From an uncultured Eubacteriales bacterium (lineage in GTDB: Bacteria; Bacillota; Clostridia; Lachnospirales; Lachnospiraceae), in the NCBI GenBank assembly GCA_900548855.1, contig URMF01000033.1, positions 1-41,678 of the forward strand: a stretch of DNA of 41,678 nt. The letters run 5' to 3'. The notes under the pieces are model-generated. The model was not told where the DNA came from and did no database searches. It saw only the letters and a list, made by a program, of their open reading frames with translations. This document shows, piece after piece, positions 1 through 7,152 of the stretch. The position numbers and the translations under genes are program-made. Position 1 is the first letter of the stretch; each line of letters starts with the position of its first letter.

Positions 1-2
1 CG

Positions 3-689
3 TATGCAGTCTTTGATGACAGTATGTCATGGGATGAGAAGTGGGCATATGCTTTTGATCCAGGACAGATGGTGGCAGATTTTGTAACAGGTGTTGTCAT
101 AGGAGAAATCCTTGATGGGATAATGGCAGCAACACAGAATAAGTTAAGAAGTATTTTTGCAAATAATGATGCTGGAATGCGTGAGGCTATTGAGAGTGGT
201 GATAAGACAGCAAAAGAGATAATAGGTGACAGGGTGCAAGGATTTGATTTAGAGGCACATTCGACTAGTAATAAACAATTAAGTTCTTCTAAAATGAAAG
301 AATTAAAGAATAAAATTGATTCCAGAACAGCAACTCGCGAAGAATATAATTTATATGAATGGAATAAGAAAATGAGTCAAAGAAGAAGAGAAGGCGTAAA
401 AGATTTTTGGAATCAGGAACGTGAGAGAATAATTAGTGGAGAAAGAACAACAAGAAATTGGAGTCAAGAACAGATAGCTGATATATTAAGTGGAAAGACA
501 CCCAAGTATAATGGAAAGCCAATACAAGGACATCATGCATATAGCGTGTTGCAATATCCACAGCTGGCAAACAGAGGTGAGGTTATCTATCCTGTTACTC
601 TAAATGAACATCTTAATGGGTGGCATGGAGGAAATTTTAAGAATAGCTTACCAGGGGAACCCATTGTAGATATTCATGATTTTGATTAG
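3..689 (+). CDS. Polymorphic toxin C-terminus, GHH-type HNH/EndoVII nuclease (5' partial)
   Basis: The reading frame is open at the window edge, so this is the 3' part of a longer gene; the ATG at 24 is internal. The first ~65 residues are the end of a glycine-rich pretoxin module (motif DPGQMVADFVTGVVIGE) that recurs almost unchanged near 3102-3300. The middle is charged and helical. The last ~60 residues carry a GHH signature (bases 528-536) followed by a P.T..EHL..WHGGNF block (about 590-640), the layout of HNH/Endonuclease VII nuclease toxins that cleave nucleic acid. The gene at 707, 17 bases downstream, is the likely immunity gene. The nuclease family is recognised by motif only; delivery as a spike or secreted protein tip is inferred. 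Confidence 0.75.
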   Translation, partial: YAVFDDSMSWDEKWAYAFDPGQMVADFVTGVVIGEILDGIMAATQNKLRSIFANNDAGMREAIESGDKTAKEIIGDRVQGFDLEAHSTSNKQLSSSKMKELKNKIDSRTATREEYNLYEWNKKMSQRRREGVKDFWNQERERIISGERTTRNWSQEQIADILSGKTPKYNGKPIQGHHAYSVLQYPQLANRGEVIYPVTLNEHLNGWHGGNFKNSLPGEPIVDIHDFD

Positions 690-706
690 AAGGAGCGAAT
701 AATAAT

Positions 707-1030
707 ATGGATACTGTAGGAATAAAAGTGATATCCCAGAATGAAATTAATCGTTGTATAAAGATCCTGAGAAAATATTGCAAACTTTCTATTGGTGAAA
801 TAAAAGAGGCAATTATTAGCAATAATTATGTTGTTGAATGCAGTTATGTAAAAGAGGAGGGGATTGTAAATATTATTAAGTTATACAAGGAATTATGTGA
901 TAATAACATTCAAGCTCAATTGTATGAACATGAACGAATAACAAATGTTGAGTTTCTTGAAAATTTGGTTGAAACATATTATGAAATAAATGAAGAAATC
1001 GCTGACAGAATAGATACAGAATCTGAATAA
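707..1030 (+). CDS. Putative immunity protein for the GHH nuclease
   Basis: This is a 107-residue soluble protein with a good ribosome binding site (AAGGAG, 8-10 bases before the ATG). It directly follows the nuclease toxin tip, where immunity genes normally lie. It has no signal peptide or membrane segment. The pattern of an amphipathic helix, a short loop with EIK, a beta-like stretch, a second helix (IIKLYKELCDNNIQ) and a final strand resembles the ribosomal L7/L12 C-terminal or ClpS-like fold, but this is judged by eye. The acidic C-terminus (EINEEIADRIDTESE) would suit binding to a basic nuclease. No family name can be assigned with certainty; the immunity role rests on position. Confidence 0.6.
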   Translation: MDTVGIKVISQNEINRCIKILRKYCKLSIGEIKEAIISNNYVVECSYVKEEGIVNIIKLYKELCDNNIQAQLYEHERITNVEFLENLVETYYEINEEIADRIDTESE

Positions 1031-1037
1031 AATAATA

Positions 1038-1273
1038 GTTAAAACGGACAGGAAACATGGTGTAGTTACAGCCCTTCAGAATCCTACAAGAGTGTTGGCA
1101 GCATTGGGACAGAAGATAGGCGATACAGTGGAAGAAGAGGGTATTGCTTATTCCATCAGTTATGTAGCAGCAGATGTTGCGATTCAGATTCTGCTGTCAA
1201 AAGGCCTTGGTGAGGTGAAGAACGTAAGCAAGGCAGATGATCTGGTTGACGTAGCCAGAACGGTCGACACACT
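1038..1273 (+). pseudogene. Fragment of a pretoxin region of another toxin protein
   Basis: The frame reads on without a convincing start through ...VVTALQNPTRVLAALGQKIG and on to VKNVSKADDLVDVARTVD, then continues only as out-of-frame translation. Linkers with a SKADDLVDVAR-type segment are typical of the region just before toxin domains in Rhs and related polymorphic toxins. The homology ends near 1262-1273, where a different pretoxin module begins in another frame (starting EDAPQEGEFDW at 1274). That looks like a recombination scar. An ORF can be drawn from a GTG at 1092, but no ribosome binding site supports it. Confidence 0.5.
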
Positions 1274-2221
1274 GAGGACGCACCTCAGGAGGGTGAATTT
1301 GACTGGGGCGGATTTGCAAGAAATCTTGTAATGGGTCTTGCGGTAGGAGCCGCCTGCATAGCTTTGGCTGTATTTTTGCCGGGAATAGGAACTGTTGCTG
1401 CAGGAGCACTATTTGGTGCAGGAATGGGGGCAATTTCAGCATCAGTAGCCGGGGCAGTAAGCGATTATTCCAGTGGAAATGTGCGAAGTCTTGGAGAAGC
1501 CACAAAAGATATGGTAATTTCAATGATTACCGGAGCGATTACCGGAGCAATCGGCGCAGCATTTCCGGCAATGAAGTGGTTTGGAGAAGGGCTAATAGAT
1601 GTAGGAAGTGGCATATTGACCAGAGGAATGTATGCCCTTTTGAATCCGGATATGTCTACGGAGGAAAAGTTAGCGTATGTGTTTGACCTGAAACAGATGG
1701 GAGTAGACTTTATTACTGGTGTGGCAATGCACTTTGCGTTTAAAGGTGTTTCGGCGGTAAGGGAGAAGTTGCCTTGGAATAAGGGTGGTTCATATTCTGT
1801 TGGAGATGCTACATTTATGGATTCTGATGATAGTTTTTTTAGGTATATTCAGAAACGAGCAGATGTTGATGCCAATGGATATTATGATATTATAGCACAT
1901 GGTACTCCCAATGGAATACAAATCACTCATAATGGTCAACATATGATTGTTGATCATAGAACCGCGGCAAGATTAATTCAAAATGCAGATGGATATAATG
2001 GTCAAGGAATTAGATTATTATCTTGCAATACAGGTGCTCTGGATGATGGATTTGCACAAAACTTAGCAAATCAACTTAATGTGGAGGTTTACGCACCAAC
2101 AAATTATTTATGGGCGACACAAGATGGAAATTATTTTGTGGCAGGAATGACAAATCAAAAAGGTCCTAATATGAGCGAATTGGGCATATTTAAATTATTT
2201 ATACCAGGAGGAAGCCAATAA
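1274..2221 (+). CDS. Orphan toxin module: pretoxin membrane domain plus clan-CD-peptidase-like C-terminus
   Basis: Homology to the module at 2740-3300 begins at EDAPQEGEFDW (1274), but the first ATG in frame is at 1331 and has no ribosome binding site. This is therefore probably a silent tip lacking its N-terminus. Residues up to ~150 form two glycine/alanine-rich hydrophobic stretches (AVFLPGIGTVAAGALFGAG and a second) followed by a DLKQMGVDFITGVA motif equivalent to DPGQMVADFVTGV. The C-terminal ~150 residues contain IIAHGTPNG (His codon 1898) and LLSCNTGA (Cys codon 2024), then FAQNLANQLNVEVYAPT. The His-Gly and Cys pair after hydrophobic strands resembles caspase/gingipain-type clan CD peptidases; this assignment is inference. 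The immunity-like gene starts 2 bases downstream. Confidence 0.6.
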   Translation, partial: EDAPQEGEFDWGGFARNLVMGLAVGAACIALAVFLPGIGTVAAGALFGAGMGAISASVAGAVSDYSSGNVRSLGEATKDMVISMITGAITGAIGAAFPAMKWFGEGLIDVGSGILTRGMYALLNPDMSTEEKLAYVFDLKQMGVDFITGVAMHFAFKGVSAVREKLPWNKGGSYSVGDATFMDSDDSFFRYIQKRADVDANGYYDIIAHGTPNGIQITHNGQHMIVDHRTAARLIQNADGYNGQGIRLLSCNTGALDDGFAQNLANQLNVEVYAPTNYLWATQDGNYFVAGMTNQKGPNMSELGIFKLFIPGGSQ

Positions 2222-2222
2222 A

Positions 2223-2573
2223 ATGCTATGTGAAAAATGTAAAACAAATATGATTCATGTTTGTGAGAATTCAGTACAAGGATGGTCATGTCCGGTTTGT
2301 GGGTGGGGAACATTAACAACATATATTGATAAAATACATCAAGATATGACAGAATATAGTATATGTACAAAAAGTATTACGAATATTGATAAAGATAAAA
2401 TCAAGGTAATTTCCAAAATAGCAGGAGTTAATTATATTGTGGCTAAACAAATGCTTGAAAAAGAAGGTATTTGTATATTAAAAGCAAAAGCTGTAGATAT
2501 AAAAAAAGCAATATGTGAATTAGAAAATGTAAATATACCGTTTGAAGTAACCCCTGAATTTAATTACTGCTAA
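2223..2573 (+). CDS. Putative immunity protein with N-terminal zinc ribbon
   Basis: This 116-residue protein begins one base after the preceding toxin stop; the ribosome binding site AGGAGG lies inside the toxin's last codons (about 2206-2211), so the two are coupled. The N-terminus has CxxC (CEKC) and a second CPVCGWG knuckle, a treble-clef or zinc-ribbon pattern. The C-terminal half (KVISKIAGVNYIVAKQML, then a helix with DIKKAICELE and a final strand) resembles the ribosomal L7/L12 C-terminal fold, as does the gene at 707. I do not recognise a named immunity family. The immunity role is inferred from coupling to the toxin. Confidence 0.6.
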   Translation: MLCEKCKTNMIHVCENSVQGWSCPVCGWGTLTTYIDKIHQDMTEYSICTKSITNIDKDKIKVISKIAGVNYIVAKQMLEKEGICILKAKAVDIKKAICELENVNIPFEVTPEFNYC

Positions 2574-2615
2574 AAATTCTGGTTAATTTTCTATTGCAGT
2601 AATTGTAGTCAGGGA

Positions 2616-3758
2616 ATGTCGGATATCATGGCACTGTATGCAGAAGGGGCATCCAGTCTTTGTGTGAATGGCAGTGTGGATATGCTGGGCAGGCTGGCAG
2701 GAATATCAGCCAGTAAGTATACTGGGTATCCGCCCTATGATGATGCACCTAAGGAGGGTGAATTTGACTGGGATGGATTTACGAGAAACCTTGCAATCGG
2801 TCTTGGAGTAGTTGCAGTATGTGCCATTGGTGCCGCAATTAGTATAGCAACGCTTGGTGCTGGAAGTATTTTAGCCGGGGCGTTTATAGGTGCGGGTATT
2901 GGTGCATTATCTACGACAGCGATGAAAGCAGGAGAGGAGATTTCAACCGGAAATGTCCGAAGTGCGAAAGAAGCTTTTCGGGATGTAGGAATATCAGCTG
3001 CCAGCGGTTTTGTAACGGGGGCATTTGGAGCAAAATTTCCGGGAGCACATCGTTTGGCTGAAGGTGTTGTAGATACGGCGGTATCGGCAGGTGAAAGACT
3101 TGCGTATGCAGTCTTTGATGACAGTATGTCATGGGATGAGAAGTGGGCATATGCTTTAGATCCAGGACAGATGGTGGCAGATTTTGTAACAGGTGTTGTC
3201 ATAGGAGAATTCCTTGATGGAATGATGGCAGCAACACAGAATAAGTTAAGAAATATTTTTGCAAATAATGATGCTGCGATGCGTGAGGCTCTTGAGAGCG
3301 GTGAAGACTCTGTAGACGATATTGTAAAAGGGGTAGAGAATGGAGATATTCTATTAAGCAATAACATTCAAAAAGGTAATTATGGCGAGATGAAGATGGA
3401 TGTGTATTTTAAAAGTCAAGGATATGAGAGAATAAGTCTCGATAGAGTGACTGATTTGAATGCTCCAACGCATCAGGGAATTGATGGAGTATATTATAAG
3501 TTAAACGGGCATCCGCCATACATAATAGGAGAGGCAAAGTATGGTAGTTCAAGGTTGGCAATACTGGCTGATGGAACTCCACAGATGAGTGATAAATGGA
3601 TAATTGATAGATTAGAAAATGCTGTTGGTGAAGGGGTTGCCAATGATATTAAAATGGAAATGATTCTAAATCCAGATAATGTAGGTTCTATATTGGTTCA
3701 TGTCTCATCAAATGGTGAAATTGATATAACAAAATTAATTGATGGAATCAAACAATAG
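2616..3758 (+). CDS. Orphan toxin module: pretoxin domain plus PoNe-like PD-(D/E)xK nuclease
   Basis: This 380-residue protein opens with a segment resembling the end of VgrG-like spike proteins (IMALYAEGASSLCVNGSVDM), then EGEFDWDGF, then glycine-rich hydrophobic stretches (roughly residues 55-105 and 125-150) and the DPGQMVADFVTGVV motif. From about residue 235 the toxin domain begins: GNYGEMKMDVYF, then Asp290 in QGIDGVY and Glu306-x-Lys308 in IGEAKY, followed by MSDKWI. This is the D...ExK layout of restriction-endonuclease-fold DNases. The neighbouring PoNi-type immunity gene supports the PoNe family. The start is weak, with no clear ribosome binding site, and the frame runs straight on from the stop of the preceding gene, so it is probably a reserve tip. 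Confidence 0.8.
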   Translation: MSDIMALYAEGASSLCVNGSVDMLGRLAGISASKYTGYPPYDDAPKEGEFDWDGFTRNLAIGLGVVAVCAIGAAISIATLGAGSILAGAFIGAGIGALSTTAMKAGEEISTGNVRSAKEAFRDVGISAASGFVTGAFGAKFPGAHRLAEGVVDTAVSAGERLAYAVFDDSMSWDEKWAYALDPGQMVADFVTGVVIGEFLDGMMAATQNKLRNIFANNDAAMREALESGEDSVDDIVKGVENGDILLSNNIQKGNYGEMKMDVYFKSQGYERISLDRVTDLNAPTHQGIDGVYYKLNGHPPYIIGEAKYGSSRLAILADGTPQMSDKWIIDRLENAVGEGVANDIKMEMILNPDNVGSILVHVSSNGEIDITKLIDGIKQ

Positions 3759-3769
3759 GAGAATGAAAA

Positions 3770-4477
3770 ATGAGAGATAGAATGAAAGATGAACATTATT
3801 TTATCATTTTAAGCCAAAAGGAAAGAAAAAATATAATAATGTTTGAAGATGCCGTAAAAAAAACAACTCTTGAAAAGGGCGAATTAGATAGAGGTACTCG
3901 TAATGGATATAGTATTTTAATTAATTCCTATGAAAAAGAAATTAATTTATTATATTCTTTAGGAGAAAATTTGGAAACGATTGAAGAGTGTTACAAAAAA
4001 TTATTGTTTTATTATAGCAAAATGTGGGACAGAAAATATGGCTATATTGAGTTGGTAAAAGTGCTTTCATTGGGAGTACTGTTCAAAGTTAGTAAGAGTG
4101 ACATATTTGAATTAGAGCAGAGACTTATATCTGAAAAGTTTGATGACTATTTAGTAAATTTCTTAATTAAAGAAATCGATTCTGCTTGGGAGAGAGAAGG
4201 AGTTGAGTTTGAATTTAAAGTATACGAATGTTTAAAACAAATTTTGGATAATGATGAAATAATAGCTTGTGAAGCGTTGAAAGAGTATTTACAGGAAAAA
4301 TGGTACGAAATACATAGGGAATGTGCTTGGTATGATAGTCATAAATCAAGCAAAAATGATTATTATGGGTATTGGAGTTTTGAAGCAGGCGCTATTGCTA
4401 AAATACTAAATCTGGATGATAGTAGTTTAAAGGATGTAGCATATTATCCCTATGACTTAGTTCACTATAAAAAATAA
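3770..4477 (+). CDS. PoNi-like immunity protein (DUF1910/DUF1911)
   Basis: This is a 235-residue cytosolic helical protein with AGGAG eight bases before the ATG, 11 bases after the nuclease stop. The middle (RKYGYIELVKVLSLGVLF) and the tail (YYGYWSFEAGAIAKILNLD followed by YYPYDL) match the signatures I know from DUF1910/DUF1911 proteins. These are immunity partners of PoNe DNase effectors and neutralise the nuclease by direct binding. Both halves appear intact and the length is normal for the family. The toxin-immunity pairing is consistent in order, spacing and family. Confidence 0.85.
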   Translation: MRDRMKDEHYFIILSQKERKNIIMFEDAVKKTTLEKGELDRGTRNGYSILINSYEKEINLLYSLGENLETIEECYKKLLFYYSKMWDRKYGYIELVKVLSLGVLFKVSKSDIFELEQRLISEKFDDYLVNFLIKEIDSAWEREGVEFEFKVYECLKQILDNDEIIACEALKEYLQEKWYEIHRECAWYDSHKSSKNDYYGYWSFEAGAIAKILNLDDSSLKDVAYYPYDLVHYKK

Positions 4478-4682
4478 AATTTATTATGGTTGTATGGGAT
4501 ACCCTTTGTTTTCATAGCACTTTGTGCTGTGGAGACAATGCGGTTTTCTTTGGTAATTATCAAATTCTTTTCCAGACTGCTGATATCGGTCTGCTTTTTG
4601 CGAATATCGTGCCCGAAGTTTGCCTTTTTGTTATCTTACATAGAAAAAGTGCTCGGCTGGTTCAAGAATTGATATTGATAAA
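4478..4682 (+). other. Gene-poor scar with a possible minus-strand coding fragment
   Basis: No plausible plus-strand gene is seen. Plus-strand ORFs here are hydrophobic and lack ribosome binding sites. On the minus strand about 47 codons (roughly 4486-4640) read as a well-balanced, charged peptide (e.g. DIRKKQTDISSLEK) ending in a stop further upstream, which suggests a fragment of a gene of unknown identity left by recombination. Nothing else is recognisable. Confidence 0.35.
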
Positions 4683-4902
4683 AGTGCGGCAGGTGGAAAC
4701 CGTTATGGATTTGCTCCGGCGACAGGAAACCTGATGTACTGTATGCCGCAGAAGGGAACAAACACAGCATTATATATAGGAAATGGAGATGAGGCGCAGG
4801 GAATAGCGACAGGGTGTATCCGTACTAATGGAAGCACCTGTGAGGGGACGGGAAGTCCCGAGAAAAAAAGTTTCCGGTCAGAGCACGGAATGGAAATGTT
4901 GT
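4683..4902 (+). pseudogene. VgrG-like spike protein fragment
   Basis: The frame reads GFAPATGNLMYCMPQKG, then LYIGNGDEAQGIATGCIR, STCEGTG and KKSFRSEHGMEML before a stop. This matches the segment of VgrG/Gp5-like spike proteins in which a beta domain ends in a tip-proximal KSF.T.HG block. It has no start and no upstream homology (it begins abruptly near 4671-4683). It ends where the reading frame of a toxin tail (4886-5074) takes over. It is best read as a homology arm of an orphan tip whose toxin could be moved onto a full spike gene outside the window. Confidence 0.6.
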
Positions 4903-5074
4903 AATACAAGAATATAAGTCGTCATTAACTGCGCCATTAACCAATAATCAAGCCAGAGCGTTTCCAGAAATATTTAAAAATGGAGGTGTAGTTGTTGGAA
5001 ATGGGAAAGGTATATTCACTGGAGGATATCAAATACCAGCAGGTACTGAAGTTAAAATAGTTCGACCTAATTAG
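4886..5074 (+). pseudogene. Toxin C-terminal tail, start and N-terminus missing
   Basis: In the frame shifted from the spike fragment, codons from about 4886 to the stop at 5072 read ...LTNNQARAFPEIFKNGGVVV, GNGKGIFTGGYQIPAGT and VKIVRP. The LT.NQA...PE....GG.VVG.GK pattern is a recurrent C-terminal block in contact-dependent and Rhs-type toxins; I do not know its activity. There is no start codon or ribosome binding site, and only about 60 residues remain, so it can be expressed only as a fusion. The immunity-like gene starts 8 bases after the stop. Confidence 0.5.
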
Positions 5075-5082
5075 GAGGCATT

Positions 5083-5427
5083 ATGTCAGTAGTAGATAAT
5101 AAAACGGTAGATGGAGTAGCATTAACGGATGATAAGAAAGGTATTATTTTATTAATAACAGACCATTTAGAGTGGAAAGATGAATATCAACATTTGATAA
5201 TGCTACAAGCAAAAATTAATGCATATATTTCATTTTTAGAGGAAAAACAATATAAAGATATATACCAAGACATGAGTATTATGTATGGAATTATAGAAAT
5301 ACATTTTCTACATTGTTTAACTAAAAATGCGGAAAAGTTTTTGCATTCAGTTAATAATCAATTAAACGAATTGGGTATAAAAATACAATATTCTGTTTCG
5401 CAAGGAGAAGATGATGAAGTTAGATAA
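5083..5427 (+). CDS. DUF6572-like protein, putative immunity
   Basis: This 114-residue soluble protein has a TAGGAGG ribosome binding site that overlaps the stop of the toxin tail. The N-terminus (MSVVDNKTVDGVAL) and the block ITDHLEWKDEYQHL..LQAKINAYISFLE match DUF6572, small proteins often found beside polymorphic toxin tips. It overlaps the next gene by a few codons, so the two are co-transcribed. Its function as immunity to the tail at 4886-5074 is inferred from position. Confidence 0.7.
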   Translation: MSVVDNKTVDGVALTDDKKGIILLITDHLEWKDEYQHLIMLQAKINAYISFLEEKQYKDIYQDMSIMYGIIEIHFLHCLTKNAEKFLHSVNNQLNELGIKIQYSVSQGEDDEVR

Positions 5428-5989
5428 AGAACAACAAAAACATTTTGCTGAAGCAATACGCAATGCTTCTAAGAAGAAAGGATTTAAAGTAAAGGGCTGT
5501 TCTATATATGTTTTAGAAGGCAATGCCTTTATTCACTGTGATTATTTTGTTGATTCACAAAAAATGTTTTATAGAATATATATTAAAAATTATGAATATG
5601 ATGACATTTTTTGGAAAGTATTACAAATGCCAAGTAATAGTAAACAAGCTGATTCACTAAGAGCAGTTGGGGCATTTAAAGCTCCGTCAATTTTAATAGA
5701 AGAAGGTGAGGTAGAATTAACAGAAAATTATGAGGAACTAGCAGAAAGTCTTGTTGAATTAATAATGGAATGTAGCCATGATTTTATGAAAAATTATGAT
5801 ATTGATGAATATGTTGTTAATAATGCTGAGGGGATGAATATTGATATTTTAAAATATTTAGCATACATTCACATGAATAGAGTTAATGAGGCACAAGTTA
5901 TAGCAGAAGAAGCAATAAAGAGTGGTAAGGTTGGGAATTTCAAGAATGGAGGAAAATCCTTTTTTGAATGGGCTATAATGGCAGAGTGA
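5414..5989 (+). CDS. Putative immunity protein, unknown family (DUF4304-like)
   Basis: ATGs lie at 5411 and 5414; AAGGAG at 5402-5407 favours 5414 (spacing six). The predicted protein is about 191 residues, mixed alpha/beta, acidic, and has no signal peptide or membrane segment. The first ~90 residues (KKKGFKVKGCSIYVLEG..., then DYFVDSQKMFYRIYIKNYEY) resemble DUF4304-type proteins in strand pattern, but I cannot confirm the family. The C-terminal part is helical (NIDILKYLAYIHM..EAQVIAEEAI). It overlaps the preceding gene and sits just upstream of a decayed nuclease toxin. It may be a second immunity protein acquired together with the DUF6572 gene. Confidence 0.5.
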   Translation: MKLDKEQQKHFAEAIRNASKKKGFKVKGCSIYVLEGNAFIHCDYFVDSQKMFYRIYIKNYEYDDIFWKVLQMPSNSKQADSLRAVGAFKAPSILIEEGEVELTENYEELAESLVELIMECSHDFMKNYDIDEYVVNNAEGMNIDILKYLAYIHMNRVNEAQVIAEEAIKSGKVGNFKNGGKSFFEWAIMAE

Positions 5990-6007
5990 AATAAGATACA
6001 TGGAAGA

Positions 6008-6288
6008 ATGGAGAATGCTAAAGACCCTGATGGATTGGTTAGAGATCAAAATACTGGTGAGGTTATTAATTGGACACCAGGAGAATCTAGAAAATGGGTA
6101 CAGTATGGGATATGGAACACATTCCAGAATCAAAATATTTAGAAATGCGTGAAGCATATATGAATGGGGAATTGACAACAAAAGAATTTGTGGATTGGTA
6201 TAATTATCCTGCCAACTATAGACCAGAATTGCTAAGTAATAATTGTAGTCACATAAGTATGAATAAAGGAGTGATAAAATGTCATTAA
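6008..6288 (+). pseudogene. Frameshifted GH-E-type HNH nuclease toxin remnant
   Basis: Two frames must be joined. The first (6008 to about 6100) reads PDGLVRDQNTGEVINWTPG...RKW. The second (from about 6094) reads VWDMEHIPESKY...YMNGELTTKEFVDWY...NYRPELLSNN. Together they give the GH-E HNH/EndoVII toxin fold, normally W.MGH.P..KY...Y..G.....EF...Y..P.NYRPE...NN. A net frameshift lies around 6096-6104. The Gly of the GH-E motif is replaced by Glu (GAA at 6112-6114). The pretoxin part is absent. The remnant is almost certainly inactive, while its immunity gene at 6279 is intact. Confidence 0.7.
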
Positions 6289-6827
6289 AATTATATAAAA
6301 TAAATACAACTCTAAATCATCCTGATTGTATGGCAGGATTTAAAAAAAATGATGATGAAATTTTTTCATTTTTTAGATTGGACATAGGAAATGAAGAAAA
6401 AATAAAAAGAAGAAGATTGGAGTTTGTTGCGGGCACTGGTTATACACTGGAAAATATTGAGAAAACAGATTATATTTTTTGTCCATCTGCATTGTTGTTT
6501 TCTAAGCGATTTGTTGAAAAAATTGGAAATTTATTGAGAGAAGAAATGAAGTTTTTTTCTTGTAGATTAGTTTGTCAAGACGTTAGTTTAGAATGGTATG
6601 CCGCTAAAATCATACTACGTATACCTATAATAGATAAAGAAGCATCAACATATCGTACATTAAGTGATGGTGAGAGAGTGTTAAATTTTATAAAGTTTAG
6701 AAGAGATATTGAAGAGGAATTTTTTATTGCGAAAGATAAAGAAAGTACTACAGATTTTGTTGTAAGTGAATTGTTCGTAGATATATGCAAGAGAAATGGT
6801 TTGTTAATTGATTTTAAAGAAGTATAG
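6279..6827 (+). CDS. Putative immunity protein for the GH-E nuclease
   Basis: This is a 182-residue soluble protein with AAAGGAG upstream of the ATG; its start overlaps the end of the decayed toxin by ten bases, as expected for a coupled toxin-immunity pair. The central part (YIFCPSALLFSKRFVEKIGN) has the P..LL.S.RF pattern seen in DUF1629/Imm43-like immunity proteins, but the match is by eye. It is intact although the toxin is broken, so it may persist as an orphan immunity gene protecting against kin carrying the functional toxin. Confidence 0.5.
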   Translation: MSLKLYKINTTLNHPDCMAGFKKNDDEIFSFFRLDIGNEEKIKRRRLEFVAGTGYTLENIEKTDYIFCPSALLFSKRFVEKIGNLLREEMKFFSCRLVCQDVSLEWYAAKIILRIPIIDKEASTYRTLSDGERVLNFIKFRRDIEEEFFIAKDKESTTDFVVSELFVDICKRNGLLIDFKEV

Positions 6828-6897
6828 GTAAGAAAATAAATTACCAGTTAAAGGGGGAGAATTCTGTAAAGGAGTTAAGTTGCCCTCTTGGTTATGA

Positions 6898-7152
6898 ACA
6901 GGTGGAACGCATGGAGTTGTGCATCGAATAAGAGAACAAATACTGGGAAAAATGAGACCGCCAAGTAAAGGATGGTATACATATGATGAACAGATACGAG
7001 CAGAACTTGATAATTTGAGAAAAGCGTTAAATGAGGCAAGAAGTAGGGGAATGTCAGATGTTGTTAATAATAAGTATCCCAATATTAATAAAGTATCAGA
7101 ACTGCAACCTCCAAAATCGACAGATGCAAAGGTGCCGAAAATATGTCAATAA
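6898..7152 (+). pseudogene. Toxin C-terminal fragment (unknown activity)
   Basis: The frame opens after a stop at 6895 and reads GGTHGVVHRIREQILGKMRP, then SKGWYTYDEQIRAELDNLRKALNEARSRG. This looks like the last ~85 residues of a polymorphic toxin with a helical end. A GTG at 6919 could be used, but no ribosome binding site is present, and the preceding ~70 bases show no homologous lead-in. It overlaps the next gene by ten bases, the usual coupling of toxin and immunity gene. I do not recognise the enzymatic class. Confidence 0.45.

Noticed and set aside
2735..3367. Long minus-strand ORF of 210 codons
   Set aside because: It is the antisense shadow of the alanine/glycine-rich pretoxin region on the plus strand, which has clear homology to two other copies; Ser/Pro-rich composition is typical of such shadows.
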